Positions 11,101-17,229 of a stretch of 29,823 bases of DNA are shown piece by piece. The translations under genes and the position numbers were made by a program. Numbering within the stretch: the stretch's first letter is position 1; each line of letters begins with the position of its first letter. Below the pieces are notes generated by a model. It saw only the letters and a program-made list of their open reading frames with translations. It searched no databases and was not told where the DNA came from. The stretch is taken from positions 41,351 to 71,173 of the forward strand of contig BEXV01000694.1 of assembly GCA_003118195.1 (NCBI GenBank), read 5' to 3'. The DNA comes from Hemicentrotus pulcherrimus (taxonomy: Eukaryota; Echinodermata; Echinoidea; Camarodonta; Strongylocentrotidae).

Positions 11101-11963
11101 GTATTCAAGATTAGATATTCATATGTATAAGTGTGAGATCTTCATAAATGTTGGTTTTAATTTTCATATGGGAATTAAAATGAAACTAGGGGTATTGGAA
11201 ACATTTTATTTTGGGGAAAGTGCTTGTTGAGCTGCAAATCAGTTCAATGACTCTCACATATTTAAAGATAAACTTTACAACTGGTAATGAGATTGCATTG
11301 TGAAAGAAAAGGTGTGGAAAGGATCAGAAACAGTAGATCATGTAGCATGTCAGATTGTCAGTATTGGTGTGCACTGCAAGGTTCTGAAATCATCAAAATC
11401 AGAATAAATTTGACCGAGTCTTGGTAAAGTAACAAGCACTGTAAACAGAAAGCTATATATGGGACAACACACATGGTGTCGGGGCTAGTACTACCTTGAT
11501 TTCCTTGTCTTCCTATGCTCATTACTCAGCTAGTATACATTTTCTTCCAAAATTGTTTGGCACATGTCATTTATTTGTAATCTTGAACATTTCAGTGTAA
11601 GTTTCGTTTGATTCTGTGAGAATTAATTTTCTTTTTTTTACCAGAACTGGAGTTTATCTTTAAACTTACTTTTGACGGTACATTATTGCACTGTATCAAT
11701 TAAAAGAAGAAAAAAGGTGAATATAGTGATAATGCCTAAGTTTTCCCTTAAACACAACCATTTAATCATTTGTCACCATCACAGGAAACACGTCAGCAGA
11801 TCAGAAGGAACCAACACCTTTCATCATCGAGTGGATCCCTGAAATTCTACCCAAGTCTCGCATCGGTGAGCTACGCATCAAGTTTGAGTATGGTCACCAG
11901 CGAAACGGACATGTCGAGAAGAGGGTGGATGAGTTACATACAGCGATAGAACATGTCGTTTAG
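4319..11963 (+). CDS. C2orf42: C2orf42-like zinc-binding protein, complete, six coding exons
   Basis: Coding exons are 4319-5159, 5447-5587, 6532-6765, 7391-7599, 8491-8653 and 11785-11963. All introns are GT-AG and the phases agree, giving 588 residues against about 574 in human C2orf42. Residues 32-51 hold a four-cysteine zinc knuckle (C32, C35, C46, C51) followed by the family motif around RDRGPDYR. Residues 230-251 hold CxC-x16-CxH, a SWIM-like zinc pattern, with further cysteines at 255 and 257. A basic stretch SKKRRKD ends exon 2 and may be a nuclear signal. The C-terminal half carries family blocks such as [24 protein letters not shown] and [11 protein letters not shown]. No enzymatic function is known for the family. 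Exon and family assignment are very secure; nucleic-acid binding is only inferred from the zinc motifs. The C-terminus after GHV differs from what I recall of vertebrates. Confidence 0.95.
5447..5587 (+). CDS. C2orf42: C2orf42-like exon 3
   Basis: The exon is 141 bp, entered with two bases to finish a split Glu codon and left with one base of the next. It encodes a Ser/Thr/Pro-rich linker ending in a basic cluster, SKKRRKD, which I recall in human C2orf42 at the same place. The acceptor TCACAG and donor GGTGAGG are good. A longer open frame across 5301-5561 is in another frame and is a shadow. Confidence 0.92.
5588..6531. other. Intron 3, no gene seen
   Basis: AT-rich intron sequence. A more GC-balanced stretch at about 6050-6210 contains a short hairpin around GAGATCCCTATCGGGTCTC and may be an old repeat. 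I could not assign it. Confidence 0.5.
6532..6765 (+). CDS. C2orf42: C2orf42-like exon 4
   Basis: The exon is 234 bp. It starts with a low-complexity linker and ends with the conserved block [20 protein letters not shown]. The acceptor CCCCAG at 6526-6531 is the one of three nearby AGs that keeps the frame. The donor GGTAGG starts at 6766. Confidence 0.92.
6766..7390. other. Intron 4, nothing recognised
   Basis: AT-rich intron of 625 bp between two well-supported coding exons, with no structure noted. Confidence 0.6.
7391..7599 (+). CDS. C2orf42: C2orf42-like exon 5
   Basis: The exon is 209 bp and encodes the most conserved part of the protein, including [27 protein letters not shown] and KDALPLGTF. 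It ends in phase 0 after DTAE. The acceptor lies behind a strong pyrimidine tract ending CTATAG, and the donor GTTAGT starts at 7600. Confidence 0.95.
7600..8344. other. Intron 5, first part, nothing recognised
   Basis: AT-rich sequence. The open frame that crosses 7408-7728 is simply exon 5 read through into this intron. Confidence 0.6.
8345..8484 (+). mobile_element. SINE-like 3' end with (ATT)n tail
   Basis: The stretch reads through CTGGAATGCTCCCCAGG, GATGACCAGGGTAACAATG and AAAGCGCTATATAAAAGTGG, then an ATT repeat. The GCGCTATATAAA-plus-ATT ending is typical of SINE tails in echinoderms and other invertebrates. The tail stops 6 bp before the acceptor of exon 6 (8491). Confidence 0.7.
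8491..8653 (+). CDS. C2orf42: C2orf42-like exon 6
   Basis: The exon is 163 bp, 54 codons plus one base, from MPMEVTRSF to FELKTFLKI. The acceptor TCTTTTAG follows directly on an (ATT)n SINE-like tail. The donor GGTAAGT starts at 8654. The exon begins with ATG by coincidence; it is internal. Confidence 0.94.
8745..9199. mobile_element. Non-autonomous DNA transposon, 455 bp
   Basis: The ends are inverted repeats of roughly 25-30 bp: ACCGTAATTAACGTTGTAT at the left and its near reverse complement ATACAACATTAATTACGGT at the right. A second inner pair, GGTGCGGTTTATACAC and GGTGCAGTTAATACAC, is found near 8805 and 9154. There is no transposase. No target-site duplication is secure. Confidence 0.75.
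9290..9640 (+). repeat. Dispersed repeat, copy 1 (partner at 17636)
   Basis: The copy aligns in the same orientation with 17636-17960, with about 80 percent identity by eye. Shared landmarks are TTTGGCGG.CTG, GAGAAAATCACATTTC, CATATGACACCT, GGAAAAATGAGCAAGGAAT, ACAAAGTTCTGTT and CAAAAGACTTAACT. Its end contains part of a palindrome (TTTCACTGGCTG and GGCTGATTGTCAAC). Confidence 0.75.
9618..9983. repeat. 173 bp tandem repeat, two copies plus a broken third
   Basis: Units start near 9618 and 9791. Landmarks repeat at exactly 173 bases (ATTCCATG at 9640 and 9813; GGTTATCAAGTATCA at 9663 and 9836). A third unit begins near 9959 and is interrupted at 9984 by a transposon. Its remainder continues after 10523. 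Confidence 0.75.
9988..10519. mobile_element. TTAA-flanked non-autonomous transposon
   Basis: The 532 bp element begins AGGTACTATGTCCC and ends GGGACATAGTACCT, with inverted repeats of about 26 bp and three mismatches or fewer. TTAA is present on both sides (9984-9987 and 10520-10523). TTAA duplication fits piggyBac-like or Kolobok-like elements, but TA duplication reads equally well because the site is symmetrical. There is no transposase. It is inserted in the third unit of the 173 bp tandem repeat. Confidence 0.85.
10619..10654. repeat. T21-G15 junction
   Basis: 21 T are followed directly by 15 G. Further T-to-G junctions occur at 23322, 25671 and 26978. Run lengths in homopolymers are unreliable in assemblies. 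Confidence 0.9.
10986..11075 (+). repeat. Dispersed repeat, copy 1 (partner at 29662)
   Basis: The copy starts TTTAAAGGGAT and contains CAAAATCCTGGATTTAGCTC followed by ATAATTATAAA. It matches 29662-29752 at about 80 percent by eye. Confidence 0.75.
11263..11664. mobile_element. Non-autonomous DNA transposon, family shared with 14083
   Basis: The left end TTTAAAGATAAACT is inverted at the right end as AGTTTATCTTTAAA, and both ends carry CTGGTA just inside. The body 11281-11480 matches the reverse complement of about 14255-14470, with landmarks GCATTGTGAAAGAAA, GGTGTGGAA, GCAAGGTTCTG and GTCTTGGTAAAGT. Confidence 0.75.
11785..11963 (+). CDS. C2orf42: C2orf42-like terminal coding exon
   Basis: The acceptor is CATCACAG at 11777-11784, and the stop TAG is at 11961-11963. 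The exon encodes 58 residues with [16 protein letters not shown] and [17 protein letters not shown], then a short tail ending EHVV. Its last 134 bp belong to a 160 bp tandem repeat whose next copies follow downstream. Confidence 0.93.
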
Positions 11964-12212
11964 GTTTCATTGTGCAGGAAATTAAATCAAGTGGATCCCT
12001 GAAATTATACCCAAGTCTCGCATTGGCGAGCTATGCATCAAGTTTGAGTCCGGACACCAGCAAAACAGACATGTCGAGAAGAGGGTGGATGAGTTACATA
12101 CAGCGATAAAACATGTCGTTAAGGTTTCATTGTGCAGGCAATTAAATCAAGTGGATCCCTGAAATAAATTCGGACACCAGCGAAACGGGCATGTGAAGAG
12201 GAGGATGGGTGA
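11830..12212 (+). repeat. 160 bp tandem duplication of the terminal coding exon
   Basis: Copy A, 11830-11989, includes the end of the coding exon, its stop and following bases. Copy B, 11990-12149, is a nearly full repeat in which the stop TAG is AAG. Copy C, 12150-12212, has lost about 40 bp. GTGGATCCCTGAAAT starts at 11831, 11991 and 12151. Copies B and C lie after the stop and are non-coding unless spliced differently. Confidence 0.92.
12163..12168 (+). terminator. Candidate polyadenylation signal AATAAA
   Basis: AATAAA lies 200 bases after the C2orf42-like stop. It spans the deletion junction in copy C of the exon repeat and is absent from copies A and B. Another AATAAA at 12614-12619 is an alternative. 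Neither is proven to be used. Confidence 0.35.
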
Positions 12213-14082
12213 CCATGAGTAACATGGACCAATAGAATGTCTTATAAGTGTCCAAAATTTGGTTATTTTGAAATATTAGCATAGAAGCTCATGACACCAG
12301 ACTGTTTCTCCAATCTCGCAGATTCCTTGGGGAAGTTTCCTTTTTTTTTTGTTCTTCAAAAATATGGTTAACGTTATGAAATATCTAGCCATTTCAAATC
12401 TGGACTCATATTTTTGAGAGGAGATTACATTGGTTATTAAATATGATGGCTTAGTCGTCAACAATGGCAAGTAACTGTTAAGGTGTCCTGCTTCATTGTG
12501 TCTATTAATGCCTCAGACTCACTAAAATTGGAGGTTTAGCAACTGGTCTACATATTTACAGGTGTATGTTTGTGTATGCTTGAGATTGTACGTTCAGATT
12601 GTCATTTTGTCTAAATAAAAATTGTATCCTGTATTTGATAGAAGTTTGGCTCTATTCTGACCAAGAATGTATGATTACAGATCATTGAAAATTCATGCAT
12701 TGATAGCACTGGCAAAAGGTATTTGACAGTCATGTGGAGCAAAGGCAGAGGCAAATTGAAAAGCAATCGCTCTTTTAAAATGTATACATCTCTATGTGGT
12801 CTGGTAAGCCATAGTTGCATCAACAATATATTTAGATAAGATTTTATATTTGACATATTTGGTGATGCTCTGCAGTATTTTATTGTTGGAAATAAATACA
12901 TTTTTGTCTTTTGCCTGGACGAAATTGACCAGAATATTTGATATTTCATTGAGACAGTAGAACTTACAAAATATACTGGAAATAAAAGGAAACTTTTATG
13001 CTTTGTTAGTGGGTAAAGGGAGAGCGAACCTGTAAATACTAAATTTCAACTGGACAACAAATATAGACCATTTTGGGCAAAAAGTAAATAACTTATTGTT
13101 CCATATGTATTCTTTATGTATTAACCTTATCTGTAACATATATGATCAAATTTGTTTTGCTTGGACTTCCCTGTACATTAAGCTTTTATTTGGTTTATAT
13201 TCTGTTTGTTTTATCAATTCCACCAGATCACAAGATATCATTCTTAAAGTAAAATAAATTTCAGGAATTTGTTAATATGAACGACAGATATTTGAAATAC
13301 TTTGTTTTCTCATGCAAGTGCTGTACAAAACAGAAATATTTGCGCTTGGTACATTTATGTGTACAGTTAATAGATGCTTTACTTTGTCTTTATTTATATT
13401 TAGTAGCATGAAGTGCTGTGAATAGAGAAATATTTATTGCTGCATTCAAATGAATCCAGTTGCACAGAGTTTTTCATTTTTTTGACAGTATTACTTGATA
13501 GTAGTTTTCATAAAAGTGCTCAAATAATATTAAAATGAAATGGAAAGTGCAGGTTGTGTATATTTTGATTATTTTTGTGAGTGTCCCCTATTTCATTCGG
13601 AATATATGAAGCTCCTATGAAATAATGATAGACGACTTTGAAACTACTAGTAATTTTGTGTTATGGTTAGATATTTTAATTACCCATTGTTAATATTTCC
13701 CTTTTTAGCAGACTATTTACAAATCCTGGACACATTAATGACCACGTTGCAGTTTATATTTGGGTCAACAACATCAACACACTAGCACAGTTAGATTTAG
13801 ACATATTTCTTTCTTTAATCCAAACAGGCTTCAGACCTGTTGCATAAATCATAATATTGAGCACATTATTGCATAACTCGTGGCAGGAGAGTTGACAAAA
13901 TATATTGCATAGGCAGATGGAAGGCATATTCATCTTGGCAAGAAAAAAGATGATTACAACTGATGACATAATGGGAAGGCACATTAGCTGGCACACATAA
14001 GTAAAGCAAGCAAGCAAAGAGGTCAATCAAATAAATCACATTAAAAATATTACAAATCTGTTTGAAAGGTAGCATTGATGCT
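12213..14082. other. Intergenic region between convergent genes, no gene seen
   Basis: AT-rich sequence with several AATAAA motifs (12614 and others up to about 13250). The - strand open frames at 12276, 12611, 13754 and 13866 have no coding features I recognise. Confidence 0.6.
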
Positions 14083-14480
14083 TAAAGAGAAAGTTGAGTT
14101 CTGGAAAGAGGTGAAAAATAATTTGTGAGTGTTATCATTCTTATTATGCAAGTGTGGAAGGGAAGAACATCAAATAAGACATGTTCGCTGAAAAGCATGG
14201 CTCTTAAAATGCCTTCATATTCTAAATATGTCATGTAACATTGTAAAACTCTGGGATAGGATTTTTACGCCACGTGTTTGTGTAGTCCCATATACATCTT
14301 TCTGTGTATAGTGTTTGTAACTTTACCAAGACTTGGCCAAATTTCTCTTCATTGTGATGATTCCAGAACCTTGCAATACACACAAATTCTTATATGCTAG
14401 ATGATCAACTTTTTCTGATCTATTCCACACCGTTTCTTTCACAATGCAATCGCATGACCAGAACTCAACTTCATCTCATA
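14083..14480. mobile_element. Second copy of the 11263 transposon family, inverted
   Basis: The ends carry AAAGTTGAGTTCTGG and the inverted CCAGAACTCAACTT. The right half is the reverse complement of 11281-11480. The orientation is opposite to the 11263 copy. Confidence 0.7.
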
Positions 14481-15391
14481 GCAATAAGAAAACTTGTGCA
14501 ATTCAATAAACAACTTAAAAGTGATTTTTAAAAAATGTTTTTACAGATATAAAGGCAGCTGGTGACTATCTGTTGCTGAGATAAAGGTTTAAAACTAGCA
14601 CATAATGAATTTACAGGTAAATGTTGATACATTTGCACACACGCAGGCAACACACACCCTCAAACACACAAACAGAAAGAGATATTGACTTCTTACACTA
14701 TAAACAAAATTAACATATTGTAAAAATAAGAGTCTTTGTTTATATCTGTTTCATGATGTGTATAAAACAAACTGATAAGAAATCAATATGGAATCATAAT
14801 GGATTAATAACTGTAAAGTGTCAATCTTCAATGAGACTACATTTCTCAGCATATTGTTTGGCACCAAGATAAGAAATTCTATAAAAAAGAATGATCAAGT
14901 GATTGAAATCTTCAGAGAGAAAGACAACAAACATTACATATAATATATAACGCATCTTAGAATCACATACTGACAAGATATACAAAACAAAATAAATAAA
15001 TTAATGTCGATTGAAATTAATAATTATAAGACAAGGCATTCAAGATACATGAACATTATTCTATCTTTCCTTTAATTACTTAAAAAAAACCCAAACAGTT
15101 ATGTAATTATGAATACCGGTACATCTATATCAGAATTTCCGAAATATTGTCATAATAGGCCTACCCAGGATTGGGATTCCTTTTTGTTGTAAATTGTATA
15201 CCGGTAGATAGATAGAATTATTCTATTGATAAAAAGCATACCAACATAAATGTTGACCAATTCCAAATGATGTTTAATGAATCTCATTTGATGTACAAAT
15301 TTAATTAAAATTATTAACCTAATGGCTTCATTAAAAAAATACAAAATAAAAAAAATATTCGATATTGCACATATCATTATTTTTCCCTTCC
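14481..15391. other. Intergenic, nothing recognised
   Basis: Very AT-rich, with short CA-rich stretches around 14640 and no coding or repeat structure that I could define. Confidence 0.6.
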
Positions 15392-15393
15392 TA

Positions 15394-16061
15394 AAGGCAT
15401 GGGGAACGCACGGCCAGCACATTGGAAATTTGCAATGTTGGGCAGTGCGTTGTTGTTCGCTAGGCATGCGTCGTCATTCGTTACTATCGTCGAGTGCTCT
15501 GGACCCACGCTATGCATTGTCATCATTCGCTGTGTGCGTCAGGATTTTTTGAGCATGCTCAAAAGTGTGCGCGGAGTTTGACGCATGAATGTACACGCCA
15601 AAGGCACGCCAGACATGCGCAGAGCACATGCCCTGTATACGCACAGCGACACGATGTGCATTTTATGTCAGCTCGCTAGCTTTTCCAAAATCATGACAAA
15701 AGTTAGGCAGACAGCCTTTTCCGATTTCCAATGCGCGGGCCGTGCGTCGTCTATGTGTGACCACCTCTGTTGAGAACGCGGTGCATGCGTGGACTATTCG
15801 TCCAGCGTGCTAGCAACACGCTGTGCATTCGTGGAATTAAGCTAGTACATGTGCGCTCTGTGTACGGTCTGTATGCGCACTGTATGCGCCCTGTATGCGC
15901 CCTGTTGCGCTCAGCGCGCTAGCAACACGCTATGCATTTGGTGTCAGCTCGCTGTAACTTCGACAAAAGTTGGGCGCACGACAATGCACTGGCCAAAATT
16001 GCAAATTTTCAATGCGCTGGCCGTGCGTTCCCCATTCGTCCCCTCTGTGTGACCGGGCCTT
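15394..16061. mobile_element. GC-rich 668 bp inverted-repeat transposon
   Basis: The ends read AAGGC and GCCTT next to TA on both sides (15392-15393 and 16062-16063). An inner pair of arms over 50 bp shares TGGGGAACGCACGGCCAGC and AAATTTGCAAT. The left end lacks about 24 bp present at the right end (the part around CCCGGTCACACAGAGGGGACG). The interior is rich in GCGC and TGCGC words. The + strand open frames here are by-products of the high GC; no transposase is present. Confidence 0.82.
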
Positions 16062-16063
16062 TA

Positions 16064-16967
16064 GCCATGAATCAAAGGTTATGAATACATTATTATTGCA
16101 CAACTGAATAAGATTATGAATGTAACCTAACACCAATTTCATATCCACATTGCACTTACAAAGCATGTTGAATATACATGACCATATCCAGTCATTTCAT
16201 AGAGCTCTTGACTAGAAATCATACTCAAATATCACAACAAATTTAACTAGGCAGTTCTAATTACTGTACTTCTCCAATCTGCAAGTAAAAGAAGAGGGCA
16301 AGAAGCCCAATATGACTATTAATTGCTATTTTGACCAGCCGATACCCTGTTTTTATCATTTCTATTACACTTAACTTAGAACATCATCAACATTAGGCCT
16401 ACTATAAAATAAAGTAATGACTGAAATATATTCTTTGAACTTTTCACTATATTATACATCATCATATTGCGTTGGTAATTCATATAAAAAGGATTACATG
16501 GAGTATGCAGAAAATAATGAGTTCTGCTTGCAAGAAAAAATATTAGTATTATATTATATTGCCCCACATGGAATACTTATTCCTCTGACAAAACTTAGAA
16601 AAAAAATGCAAAGCACTTTGATTCTCATTGTTTCAAACCTTTAGTAGCCCAGAGTTTCAAACTTATAGCCCAGCCATGGTCTCAACCAAGGATTAACCAT
16701 GGATGACAAAAAGGGTATGAAAAAAGACGTTTTCAAAGTATTTGCAAACAAAAACATATCATTTTGTCTTAAATGTTTTCAAAACAATGAACAAACCTAT
16801 TTAAGTTTGTCTTCATGTATACCCTTTTAGTCACTCATAATAAATTGATATGTTAGACTATGGTGTAGGTTTATAACCACCTTCATGGAATTTGGCCAAA
16901 GTGTGGATTATTCAGAACACTGCCCTCTTTTGGTCAGTATAGCAAACTGGGGTCAACCAGTGACGCT
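16064..16967. other. Downstream flank of the FAM20 gene, no further gene seen
   Basis: The stretch should contain the 3' UTR of the - strand FAM20 gene next to its stop at 16968. A TATAAA on the - strand at 16870-16875 is a possible weak polyadenylation signal. Open frames at 16376 and 16417 oppose each other and show no motif. Confidence 0.5.
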
Positions 16968-17229
16968 TCACATGTCCATCTTCACACCGGTCTCAGGGAA
17001 CGGCAGCTCCAGGTTTCCTTTGATCATGACCCTCTCCTCGCCGTATAGATCAACACAATCACCCACCAGGTCCAGAAGCTTCATCAGTCGACGGTCAATG
17101 GCTTCCAAGTGGGCTTCATGGATGACCGGATCGATCAGATCCTTGACCAGCGTGTGTCGCATGTGGTCACTCAGCTTCTCCTTACTTCCATTGACTTTCT
17201 TGAGGTATCTGAAAGTGGAGTCTCGGAGT
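16968..17229 (-). CDS. FAM20C: FAM20-like terminal exon h
   Basis: The exon is 262 bp and ends with TGA at 16968-16970. It encodes [12 protein letters not shown] through [16 protein letters not shown] and [10 protein letters not shown], then a divergent tail ending KMDM. The acceptor CCCCTCAG follows a poly-C tract (G run at 17245-17257 on the + strand) that borders an N gap. A longer frame reaching 17339 is a false join with a LINE fragment across the gap. Confidence 0.93.

Noticed and set aside
11990..12149. Second copy of the last exon as an alternative coding exon
   Set aside because: A CAG acceptor-like site exists before it, but splicing there in the phase of exon 6 reads GGA AAT TAA and stops at once. 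It is therefore treated as non-coding.
15150..16166. Cluster of overlapping open frames on both strands
   Set aside because: They come from the GC-rich transposon 15394-16061, which has few stop codons by composition. No transposase motifs are present.
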